Assembly (NCBI GenBank): GCA_016285815.1
Contig: JAEERN010000168.1
Location: 1 to 5,421 of the forward strand
Source: Clostridiales bacterium
Lineage (GTDB): Bacteria > Bacillota > Clostridia > Oscillospirales > QAMX01
Direction of reading: 5' to 3'
DNA: 5,421 bases
The position numbers were made by a program, and so were the translations under genes. Shown here in pieces: positions 1-5,098 of this stretch (its first letter is position 1; each line of letters begins with the position of its first letter). The notes beneath the pieces were generated by a model that was given only the letters and a program-made list of their open reading frames with translations, did no database searches and was not told where the DNA came from.

Positions 1-2
1 GG

Positions 3-35
3 CGGCTGGAGGCCGGCCGCGCCGACGCCGGCTGA
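3..35 (+). CDS. Possible 3' end of an upstream gene (partial)
   Basis: Reading from position 3, the frame runs RLEAGRADAG and ends at a TGA at 33-35. Nearly every codon ends in G or C, like the true genes of this window, and a terminator-like hairpin on the same strand begins at the stop codon. Only ten residues are visible, so no family can be named. The minus strand of these bases could also be coding; the direction rests only on the following terminator. Confidence 0.25.
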   Translation, partial: RLEAGRADAG

Positions 36-78
36 TCCCGCCCGGCGCGGTCCGGCAAAAACGGCGGATCTTTTCTCT
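34..78 (+). terminator. Probable intrinsic terminator after the upstream gene
   Basis: GATCC (34-38) pairs with GGATC (66-70), and GCC (40-42) with GGC (63-65), leaving one bulged C. A further CCGG/CCGG helix (42-45/52-55) could form in the loop. TTTTCTCT follows at 71-78. The stem starts within the putative TGA stop at 33-35. The bulge and the large loop make this weaker than a textbook terminator. Confidence 0.45.
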
Positions 79-85
79 GAAACCG

Positions 86-114
86 TTGACTTTTTCCCTC
101 CGGTGCGGTATACT
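86..114 (+). promoter_or_regulatory. Sigma-A type promoter for the 121-204 transcript
   Basis: The -35 box is TTGACT (86-91) and the -10 box TATACT (109-114), separated by exactly 17 nt, each one mismatch from consensus. Transcription should start near A121. No open reading frame with a ribosome binding site follows, so the product is probably RNA. The promoter is framed by GTTGAC (85-90, overlapping the -35) and GTCAAC (115-120), an inverted repeat that could be an operator. Confidence 0.7.
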
Positions 115-120
115 GTCAAC

Positions 121-204
121 AGAGATCGATCTCCCCATCGGACCGTTCGCGTTCTGCCGAGCCGTCTGCATTACGGTAAGGCGGGGGGAGGTCTTTTTCT
201 TTTT
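121..204 (+). ncRNA. Candidate small structured RNA or attenuated leader
   Basis: This stretch lies between a good promoter and a T-rich run and contains no plausible coding sequence. A closing stem of 9 bp joins GATCTCCCC (128-136) to GGGGAGGTC (185-193) with one U-G pair. Inside it, TCGG/CCGA (138-141/157-160) and CCGT/ACGG (162-165/173-176) can form two hairpins, giving a three-way-junction-like shape. The 5' end carries the perfect palindrome GAGATCGATCTC (122-133), which overlaps the closing stem and could compete with it. I looked for signatures of SRP RNA (GGAAGGAAGC), RNase P, tmRNA and the purine, TPP, ZTP and fluoride riboswitches and saw none. The fold is by eye. It may be an independent small RNA or the terminated leader of the yceD-rpmF region. 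Confidence 0.4.
128..204 (+). terminator. Intrinsic terminator formed by the closing stem of the small RNA
   Basis: The 3' strand of the 9-bp stem (GGGGAGGTC, 185-193) is followed immediately by TTTTTCTTTTT (194-204), a strong T-rich run. The loop between the two stem strands is about 48 nt, larger than usual, but it can be compacted by internal hairpins. This fixes the likely RNA 3' end at about 198-204. Confidence 0.5.
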
Positions 205-468
205 GAACGCGTTCCGCCCGGCCTTCGGACGGCCTTCGGACGGTTTTCCGCCGCGCCGGGCAAAGCGCCCGATCATTTTGCCGAAAAGGATGGCTTTTTC
301 CCCGGTTCGTGCCGTCCGCCGCGCAGAGGCCTGACCGGCGCCCGCTTCGGGCGTATAGGGTCGGGGGCGCTTCCTCCCCTGACCGGGGCATGGCGTCTCG
401 CCGCGGCAGCGCTGCGGCAGTCCTCTTTTTTTGTATGCGCCGCGCGCAAAAATCCTTCAAATTTTTTC
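205..468. other. Non-coding stretch with several small palindromes
   Basis: I see no gene here; open frames lack ribosome binding sites and recognisable protein sequence. It contains the palindrome GAACGCGTTC (205-214), an 11-nt tandem repeat (220-241), GCCCGG/CCGGGC (216-221/256-261), a tight hairpin CGCCCG-CTT-CGGGCG (340-354), and GCCGC/GCGGC (400-404/414-418) followed 7 nt later by seven T (426-432), which could be a poor terminator. A weak promoter look-alike, CTGACC-17-TATAGG (332-360), precedes that. These might be pieces of a longer structured RNA, or only GC-rich spacer. Confidence 0.4.
220..241. repeat. 11-nt perfect tandem duplication
   Basis: GGCCTTCGGAC occurs twice head to tail (220-230 and 231-241), and the following GG begins a third partial copy. 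Each unit contains CC-TT-CGG, which is partly self-complementary. It lies in non-coding sequence, so copy number could vary without damaging a protein. Confidence 0.85.
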
Positions 469-497
469 TTGACAAACGCGTCTGAATCCTATATAAT
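448..497 (+). promoter_or_regulatory. Consensus promoter with AT-rich upstream element for DUF177-rpmF
   Basis: TTGACA (469-474) and TATAAT (492-497) match the sigma-A consensus at all 12 positions with the ideal 17-nt spacer. The 20 bases just upstream (448-468) are A- and T-rich in an otherwise GC-rich region, as expected of an UP element that binds the RNA polymerase alpha subunit. The predicted start is near 504, leaving a leader of about 43 nt before the ATG at 547. This strength fits a ribosomal protein operon. Confidence 0.9.
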
Positions 498-546
498 AGA
501 CGATGCGCAGTTTTGATCGGCGTTTTTTCGTCAGAGGTGCTTTCCC

Positions 547-1041
547 ATGACGCTCTCCATCCGCGACGTTTTCTCCGGCAGAACGCCCTCGCTTCCCATC
601 GCATACGAGGCGGACTTCCGGACCTATGACTTCTACGGCGTCCGGCCGTTTCCCGCGCCGGTCTCCGTTTCCGGCGCGGTCAGCAATCTCTCCGGCGTGG
701 TTTCGCTGGACCTTACCCTCCGCGCCACGGCGGAGACCCTCTGCGCCAGCTGCGGCAAGCCCGTTTCCCTTCCCATGGAGGTCCCGGTCCATCGTCTGAT
801 CGTGACCGCTCTTCCCGCGGACGGGGACGAGGAGGACGAGCTTCTCCTCTGTCCGGGCGGCGTGCTGGACCTCGACGAAACCGTCAACGAAGCGATCACG
901 CTCTCCATGGACGTCCGGCCCCTTTGCCGGCCCGACTGCAAGGGCGTCTGCTTCGCCTGCGGCGCGGATCTGAACCGTGGACCCTGCCGCTGCGCGCCCC
1001 GGGTCCACCCGGAACTGGCAAAACTTCAGGAACTGCTCTGA
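547..1041 (+). CDS. yceD: DUF177 (YceD-like) protein, 23S rRNA/L32-associated
   Basis: This 164-residue protein has the DUF177 layout: a beta-rich N-terminal half, a first CxxC pair (C66, C69) and a C-terminal cysteine cluster (C127, C131, C135, C138, C147, C149) with the typical GVCFACGADLN segment, ending in a leucine-rich helix. The cysteines suggest metal binding, but that is inference. YceD proteins are encoded next to rpmF in most bacteria, and bacterial and plant members have been linked to 23S rRNA accumulation and L32 function; the biochemical role is not settled. The ATG at 547 follows AGAGGTG (533-539) at good spacing and matches the family's usual N-terminus. Its stop is 33 nt before rpmF, so the two are co-transcribed from the promoter at 469-497. 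Family assignment is secure; the symbol is by analogy to E. coli. Confidence 0.9.
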   Translation: MTLSIRDVFSGRTPSLPIAYEADFRTYDFYGVRPFPAPVSVSGAVSNLSGVVSLDLTLRATAETLCASCGKPVSLPMEVPVHRLIVTALPADGDEEDELLLCPGGVLDLDETVNEAITLSMDVRPLCRPDCKGVCFACGADLNRGPCRCAPRVHPELAKLQELL

Positions 1042-1074
1042 CAAAGCGATATTCCCATCAGGAGGTGTTACGAG

Positions 1075-1260
1075 ATGGCCGAACCGAAAAGAAAGACTTC
1101 CAAGGCGAGACGCGACAAGCGCCGCAGCGCCCATTGGAAAATGACCCTTCCCGGTCTTGTGAAATGCCCCGAGTGCGGCGCCGCGAGACTCCCGCACAGA
1201 ATGTGCCCCGAGTGCGGCAACTACAAGGGCCGCACGGTCGTCGCCCAGAGCGCCGAATAG
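1075..1260 (+). CDS. rpmF: 50S ribosomal protein L32 (bL32)
   Basis: This 61-residue, strongly basic protein is the normal length for L32. It starts MAEPKRKTSKARRDKRRSAH, close to the family's conserved basic tail, which lies against 23S rRNA near the peptide exit tunnel. A zinc ribbon follows with two CPECG knuckles (C31, C34, C44, C47), so this is the zinc-binding (C+) form rather than the cysteine-free paralog some bacteria induce under zinc starvation. The ATG has an excellent ribosome binding site, AGGAGGTG (1060-1067), 7 nt upstream. It is the second gene of the DUF177-rpmF operon. In many bacteria plsX follows; here a probable terminator and then a radical-SAM gene follow instead. Confidence 0.97.
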   Translation: MAEPKRKTSKARRDKRRSAHWKMTLPGLVKCPECGAARLPHRMCPECGNYKGRTVVAQSAE

Positions 1261-1279
1261 TCGCGCGCGGTCCGGTCCT

Positions 1280-1316
1280 CCGGCCTCTGTCCGGGGACAG
1301 GCCTGCGCCGGTTTTC
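1280..1316 (+). terminator. Probable terminator after rpmF
   Basis: CCGGC (1280-1284) pairs with GCCGG (1307-1311), and inside it CTGTC (1287-1291) pairs with GACAG (1296-1300) around a CGGG loop. TTTTC follows directly (1312-1316). The asymmetric internal loop and short T-run make it moderate. It would separate the ribosomal protein operon from the downstream cluster. The rest of the gap, to 1440, shows no promoter I recognise, so read-through may supply the next genes. Confidence 0.5.
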
Positions 1317-1440
1317 GTGCGATCCGACGATCTTTCCCAGCACAAAGGACTTGGCGTTTGTTTTTCCGCAAGCCGGAAATGCGAATGCCTTTTGTCTTAT
1401 CTGGGCGTGTTTTTCCGGAGAGAGGGGGCGACGGGCCCGC

Positions 1441-2751
1441 ATGGCCTTTAAAATCGAATCGGTCGACGACGCCAGCCCCGCCGCCCGCGCCGGGGTCCGC
1501 CCCGGCGAAGCTCTGGTCTCGGTCAACGGCCACCCCATCGGGGACGTGCTGGACTATCGCTATTACACGTCCGACCGGCGGCTGTCCGTGGTGCTCCGCG
1601 ACGAAAGCGGCGCCGAGCGCACCGTTTCGGTGTCCAACCCGGACTATCGGCCGCTGGGGCTGAACTTCGCCACCTATCTGATGGATGAAAAGCGCTCGTG
1701 CGCCAACCACTGCGTCTTCTGCTTCATCGACCAGCTTCCCGCGGGTCTGCGCGAGAGCCTGTATTTCAAGGACGACGACATGCGCCTGTCCTTTCTTCTG
1801 GGCAACTATATCACGCTGACTAATCTGTCTGACGCGGACATCGAAAAGATCCTGGCCCTGCGCATCAGCCCCATCAACATCTCGGTCCACGCCACGGATC
1901 CCAAGCTCCGCGTGCGCCTGTGCCGCAATCCCCGGGCGGGCCAGTGCTTCGACATCATGCACCGGCTGGCCGCCGGCGGCATCACCATGAACTGTCAGAT
2001 CGTGCTGTGCCCCGGCCTCAACGACGGGGACGCGCTGAAGCGCACGCTGTCCGACCTGCTGCTGCTCTGGCCGTGGGTGAACTCCGTCTCCGTGGTCCCC
2101 GTGGGACTCACCGATCACCGCGACGGGCTCTATCCCCTTCGCCCGGTGACCCGGGAGGACGCCCGGGCCGCGCTGGCAATCATCGAGGCCGCCGCCGCGC
2201 GGCATCTGGCCGCCCACGGCAGCCGCGTCGTCTTCGCGTCGGACGAGTTCTATCTCAAGGCGGAACGACCCCTGCCCGACCCCGACGACTACGAGGGGTT
2301 CCCCCAGCTGGAAAACGGCGTCGGCATGCTGCCGCTCTTCTGCGAAGAGTTCGGCGACGCGCTGGACGCCATGGACGAGCTCCCGCCGCCCCCGCCCCGC
2401 TTTTCCCTTGCCACGGGCGAAAGCGCCGCGCCCTTCCTGCAGCGGCTAGCCGACCGGCTCGCCGAGCGTCTGCCCGGCTTTTCCTGTCGGGTCTATACCG
2501 TGAAAAACCGCTTTTTCGGCGGCGGCGTCACCGTGGCGGGCCTTCTCACCGGGTCGGACCTGCTCGGCGCACTCAAGGGCGAGGATCTGGGCGCCCGTCT
2601 GCTGATCCCGGCCTCGACGCTGCGCTATGACAGCGACCTGTTCCTGGACGACATGACCCTTCCCCAGCTCAGCGCCGCCCTTTCCACACCGATCACACCC
2701 GTTCCCAACGACGGAGCCGCGCTGCTCGACGCCATGCTCGGCCTCGCCTGA
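1441..2751 (+). CDS. PDZ / radical SAM / DUF512 protein
   Basis: This 436-residue protein has three parts. Residues 1 to about 65 form a PDZ-like domain (ASPAARAGVRPGEALVSVNG). A radical-SAM core follows with the iron-sulphur motif C87-x3-C91-x2-C94 in SCANHCVFCFIDQLPAG, and GNYITLTNL and NISVHATDP as expected for the barrel strands. The C-terminal half is DUF512, with ASDEFYL (266-272), YEGFPQLENGVGM (284-296) and GGVTVAGLLTGSDL (361-374). The CX3CX2C motif predicts a [4Fe-4S] cluster and S-adenosylmethionine cleavage; the substrate of this family is unknown to me. The family is common in Clostridia and often precedes der. The frame is open back to a TTG at 1351, but the ATG at 1441 begins the PDZ domain directly and has a purine-rich AGAGGGGG (1421-1428) upstream, so it was chosen. 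The spacing of 12 nt is slightly long. It ends 30 nt before der. Confidence 0.93.
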   Translation: MAFKIESVDDASPAARAGVRPGEALVSVNGHPIGDVLDYRYYTSDRRLSVVLRDESGAERTVSVSNPDYRPLGLNFATYLMDEKRSCANHCVFCFIDQLPAGLRESLYFKDDDMRLSFLLGNYITLTNLSDADIEKILALRISPINISVHATDPKLRVRLCRNPRAGQCFDIMHRLAAGGITMNCQIVLCPGLNDGDALKRTLSDLLLLWPWVNSVSVVPVGLTDHRDGLYPLRPVTREDARAALAIIEAAAARHLAAHGSRVVFASDEFYLKAERPLPDPDDYEGFPQLENGVGMLPLFCEEFGDALDAMDELPPPPPRFSLATGESAAPFLQRLADRLAERLPGFSCRVYTVKNRFFGGGVTVAGLLTGSDLLGALKGEDLGARLLIPASTLRYDSDLFLDDMTLPQLSAALSTPITPVPNDGAALLDAMLGLA

Positions 2752-2781
2752 CGGGACCCGCAAAAGAGGTGACCAGACCGC

Positions 2782-4116
2782 ATGAAACCCACCGTTGCCA
2801 TCGTCGGACGGCCGAACGTCGGCAAGTCCATGCTCTTCAACAAACTGGCCGGCCAGCGGCTCTCCATCGTGGAGGACACGCCCGGCGTCACGCGGGACCG
2901 CCTCTATGCGGACTGTGAGTGGCGCGGCCGCAGCTTCAGCCTCATCGACACCGGCGGCATCGAGCCCCGGGCCGACAGCGATCTGCTGAAGTTCATGCGC
3001 CTTCAGGCCGAGATCGCCATCCGCCATGCGGACGTCGTCATCTTCATGACCGACCTGACCACCGGCGTCACCGCAGCGGACGCCGAGATCGCGCCCATGC
3101 TGCTGCGCGCGGGAAAGCCCGTGGTGCTGTGCGTCAACAAGGCGGACTCGCTGGGCGCGCCGCCGCCGGAGCTTTACGAGTTCTATGCGCTGGGGCTGGG
3201 CGATCCCATACCCGTCTCCGCCATGCACGGCCACGGCACCGGCGACCTGCTGGACGCGTGCTTCGCCCACTTCCCCCCCGCCGGGGACGAGGACGAGGAC
3301 GGCGAGCGCATCCGCGTCGCCATCATCGGAAAGCCCAACGCCGGCAAGTCCAGTCTGGTGAACACTCTGCTCGGCGAAGAGCGGGTCATCGTCAGCGACG
3401 TGCCCGGCACCACCCGGGATTCGGTGGACGCCGCGCTGGACAACGAGTTCGGCAAGTTTCTGCTGATCGACACGGCGGGCATCCGCCGCCGCGCCAAGGT
3501 GGAAGAGGCCGTCGAGCGGTACAGCGTCCTGCGGGCCATGCTGGCCATCGACCGGGCCGACGTCTGCGTCATCATGGTGGACGCCGTCGACGGCGCCACC
3601 GAACAGGACACCCGCATCGCCGGGCTTGCCCACGAAAAGGGCAAGGCCGCGGTCATCGCCGTCAACAAGTGGGACCTGATCGAAAAAGAGACCAACACCA
3701 TGCAGGACATGCGCGCCAGGATCGCCGAGGCCTTCTCCTTCATGTCCTACGCGCCCATCGAGTTCCTCTCGGCCAAGACGGGAAGCCGCCTGTCCAAGCT
3801 GTTCGGCCACATCGTCAAGGCCGCGGCGGAAACGAAAAAGCGGATCCCCACGGGCGTGCTCAACGACGTGCTCAACGACGCCACCGCCCGGGTCCAGCCG
3901 CCCACGGACCGCGGCCGCCGGCTGAAGATCTATTTCGCCACGCAGGTGGCTGTGGCGCCGCCCACCGTGATCCTGTTCTGCAACGACAAGGAATTGTTCC
4001 ACTTTTCCTATATGCGCTATCTGGAAAACCGCTTTCGCGAGATCTTCGGCTTCGAAGGGACCCCGCTGCGCCTGATCAAGCGCGAAAAAGGAGAAAACGA
4101 AGAGCTGCGCGTCTGA
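2782..4116 (+). CDS. der: Ribosome assembly GTPase Der (EngA)
   Basis: Der is an essential GTPase with two consecutive G domains that helps mature the 50S subunit. All hallmarks are visible in this 444-residue protein, close to the usual length. G domain 1 has GRPNVGKS (9-16), DTGG (56-59), NKAD (119-122) and SA (146-147). An acidic linker DEDEDGE (169-175) follows. G domain 2 has GKPNAGKS (183-190), DTAG (230-233), NKWD (295-298) and SAKTG (330-334). The KH-like RNA-binding domain occupies about 352-435, including the conserved LKIYFATQV and PPTVILFCN segments. The start has AGAGGTGA (2765-2772) 9 nt upstream. It sits between the DUF512 gene and plsY, with gaps of 30 and 32 nt, so probably one operon. 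No damage to any motif was seen. Confidence 0.98.
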   Translation: MKPTVAIVGRPNVGKSMLFNKLAGQRLSIVEDTPGVTRDRLYADCEWRGRSFSLIDTGGIEPRADSDLLKFMRLQAEIAIRHADVVIFMTDLTTGVTAADAEIAPMLLRAGKPVVLCVNKADSLGAPPPELYEFYALGLGDPIPVSAMHGHGTGDLLDACFAHFPPAGDEDEDGERIRVAIIGKPNAGKSSLVNTLLGEERVIVSDVPGTTRDSVDAALDNEFGKFLLIDTAGIRRRAKVEEAVERYSVLRAMLAIDRADVCVIMVDAVDGATEQDTRIAGLAHEKGKAAVIAVNKWDLIEKETNTMQDMRARIAEAFSFMSYAPIEFLSAKTGSRLSKLFGHIVKAAAETKKRIPTGVLNDVLNDATARVQPPTDRGRRLKIYFATQVAVAPPTVILFCNDKELFHFSYMRYLENRFREIFGFEGTPLRLIKREKGENEELRV

Positions 4117-4126
4117 CCGGACGCGC
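4107..4126 (+). other. Hairpin across the der stop codon
   Basis: GCGCGTC (4107-4113) and GACGCGC (4120-4126) form a perfect 7-bp stem with a 6-nt loop that holds the der TGA (4114-4116). No T-run follows, so it is not an intrinsic terminator. It ends 10 nt before the plsY ribosome binding site and might affect mRNA processing or coupling between the two genes; that is inference. Confidence 0.5.
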
Positions 4127-4148
4127 GACAGACAAGAAGGAGGGTGTC

Positions 4149-4886
4149 ATGAGTATTTTTACCGCTGTCGCCGACTATTTCGCCGCGCTGGGGAACCGCT
4201 GGATCGTCCTCGCGGCCATCATGCTCATCTCGTACCTGCTGGGAAGCTTCAACACCTCCATCGTCGTTTCCAAGGCGTTCCTGAAAAAGGACATCCGCGA
4301 TTACGGCAGCCATAATGCAGGGTTCACCAACGCCGTCCGCTCCATGGGCATCAAGCTGGCGCTTCTCGTCATGGCGGGGGACGTCGCCAAGTGCGCGCTG
4401 GCCTGCGTCATCGGCCAGCTGCTCTACTGCGGCAACATGAACTTCATCGACGGCACCGCCGGCCGCCTGCTGGCCGGAGCCTTCGTCTTCCTGGGCCACA
4501 TCTACCCGGTCTATTTCAGGTTCCGCGGCGGCAAGGGCGCCCTCACCTTCGGCATCACCGTTCTGTTCTACGACTGGCGGATCTTCCTCATCGGCCTGGC
4601 CGTGTTCCTGATCGTGGTGCTAATCTCCAAGTACATCTCGCTGGGCTCGCTGGTCATCGCGCTGATCTTTCCGGTCAGCGTCATCCTGCAGGCCCGCACG
4701 GGCATCAGCGCCGTCACCATGTCCTGGGGCTATGTGATCGTCGCCACGGGCATGGGCGCGCTGCTGATCTGGAAACACCGCTCCAACATCGTGCGGCTGG
4801 TCAAGGGCACCGAATCGAAATTCTCCTTCCACAGCAAGCCGCTGATCGACGGCGCGGAAAACGTGGACCTGCTCAAAAAGAAATAG
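4149..4886 (+). CDS. plsY: Glycerol-3-phosphate acyltransferase PlsY
   Basis: PlsY is an integral membrane enzyme that transfers the acyl group from acyl-phosphate (made by PlsX) to glycerol-3-phosphate, giving lysophosphatidic acid. This 245-residue protein carries the three family motifs: GSHNAGFTN (53-61) in the first cytoplasmic loop, GHIYPVYFRFRGGKG (116-130), and HRSNIVRLVKGTE (210-222). Hydrophobic segments lie at roughly 18-40, 68-93, 106-123, 133-159, 164-181 and 188-208. It is longer than the usual approximately 200 residues, with an N-terminal extension and a polar C-terminal tail ending DLLKKK. Motif 1 differs from the common GSGN-GATN pattern at two or three positions. The reading frame is open far upstream through der, but the ATG at 4149 has a strong AAGGAGG (4137-4143), and the upstream part is only a shadow of der. 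plsX and gpsA, its usual pathway partners, are not in the window. Confidence 0.93.
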   Translation: MSIFTAVADYFAALGNRWIVLAAIMLISYLLGSFNTSIVVSKAFLKKDIRDYGSHNAGFTNAVRSMGIKLALLVMAGDVAKCALACVIGQLLYCGNMNFIDGTAGRLLAGAFVFLGHIYPVYFRFRGGKGALTFGITVLFYDWRIFLIGLAVFLIVVLISKYISLGSLVIALIFPVSVILQARTGISAVTMSWGYVIVATGMGALLIWKHRSNIVRLVKGTESKFSFHSKPLIDGAENVDLLKKK

Positions 4887-4893
4887 TCCTCTC

Positions 4894-4922
4894 TTGACAA
4901 AACAGGCGCGCTTGCCTATAAT
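4894..4922 (+). promoter_or_regulatory. Perfect consensus promoter for tRNA-Leu
   Basis: TTGACA (4894-4899), a 17-nt spacer and TATAAT (4917-4922) match consensus at all positions. The -35 begins 8 nt after the plsY stop (4886), with no terminator in between. Transcription should start near 4929, about 27 nt before the mature tRNA 5' end. Full-consensus promoters are typical of stable RNA genes. Confidence 0.93.
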
Positions 4923-4930
4923 AACGTTGT

Positions 4931-4951
4931 CGCCGCCTCTGCGCGGCGGCG
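4931..4951 (+). other. GC hairpin in the pre-tRNA 5' leader
   Basis: CGCCGCC (4931-4937) pairs with GGCGGCG (4945-4951), all seven pairs G-C, with a 7-nt loop. It starts almost at the predicted transcript start and ends 4 nt before the tRNA, so it would fill the leader that RNase P removes. It may protect the 5' end or keep the leader from misfolding with the tRNA. Confidence 0.6.
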
Positions 4952-4955
4952 TCAC

Positions 4956-5039
4956 GCCGGTGTGATGGAATTGGCAGACGTGCTGGACTCAAAATCCAGT
5001 GGTAGCGATACCGTGCGGGTTCGACCCCCGCCACCGGCA
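4956..5039 (+). tRNA. tRNA-Leu (anticodon CAA)
   Basis: The 84-nt cloverleaf is complete. The acceptor stem is GCCGGTG (4956-4962) with CACCGGC (5032-5038) and discriminator A5039. The D-arm contains GGAATTGGCAGAC. The anticodon arm is CTGGA-CTCAAAA-TCCAG (4983-4999), giving anticodon CAA, which reads UUG. A 15-nt class II variable arm with GGTA/TACC follows (5000-5014), as required for leucine tRNAs. The T-arm is GCGGG-TTCGACC-CCCGC (5015-5031). The 3' CCA is not encoded, so CCA-adding enzyme must supply it. It has its own consensus promoter and a short terminator just downstream. Confidence 0.98.
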
Positions 5040-5041
5040 GT

Positions 5042-5060
5042 CGGAGTTCCTCCGTTTTCT
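5042..5060 (+). terminator. Short intrinsic terminator of the tRNA transcript
   Basis: CGGAG (5042-5046) and CTCCG (5050-5054) form a 5-bp stem with a TTC loop, followed by TTTTCT (5055-5060). It begins 3 nt after the tRNA discriminator base. The stem is short, so termination may be incomplete, with the larger hairpin at 5062-5098 as a backstop. Confidence 0.55.
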
Positions 5061-5061
5061 A

Positions 5062-5098
5062 CGAAACCGGCGACTGCATACTGCGGTCGCCGGTTTCG
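5062..5098. repeat. Long perfect inverted repeat (17-bp hairpin)
   Basis: CGAAACCGGCGAC (5062-5074) is exactly complementary to GTCGCCGGTTTCG (5086-5098). The stem can be extended inward by four pairs, one of them G-U, to a 3-nt TAC loop (5079-5081), for a total of 17 bp. Neither strand has a clear T-run after it, so it is not a classic terminator; it could protect an RNA 3' end or stop read-through. Confidence 0.85.

Noticed and set aside
121..204. SRP (4.5S) RNA, RNase P or 6S RNA
   Set aside because: The conserved GGAAGGAAGC of SRP RNA and the GAGGAAAGUCC and ACAGAAA elements of RNase P are absent, and the length does not fit 6S RNA.
86..604. Overlapping open frames of 82-162 codons on both strands of the left spacer
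   Set aside because: They lack ribosome binding sites, cross a promoter, a terminator or the DUF177 start, and read as Arg/Ala/Pro-rich noise.
1351..1402. Promoter for the DUF512-der-plsY cluster
   Set aside because: TTGGCG, TTGTTT and TTATCT-like hexamers occur but none pair at 16-18 nt spacing with an acceptable partner.
1351..1440. TTG start 30 codons upstream for the DUF512 protein
   Set aside because: The extra residues have no family resemblance and no ribosome binding site; the PDZ domain begins at the ATG at 1441.
457..2217. A 586-codon open frame on the minus strand
   Set aside because: It lies antisense to DUF177, rpmF and the DUF512 gene, all with clear family motifs and ribosome binding sites. 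Its translation is low-complexity and GC-driven with no recognisable domain; a typical shadow in GC-rich DNA.
2446..4002. A 518-codon open frame on the minus strand
   Set aside because: Antisense to the DUF512 end and der; rich in Gly, Asp, His and Val as expected from reversed GC-rich codons, with no domain seen.
2919..4148. Long upstream extension of the plsY frame
   Set aside because: It overlaps der in another frame and reads as Arg/His/Pro-rich shadow. The ATG at 4149 has a strong ribosome binding site and gives a normal PlsY start.
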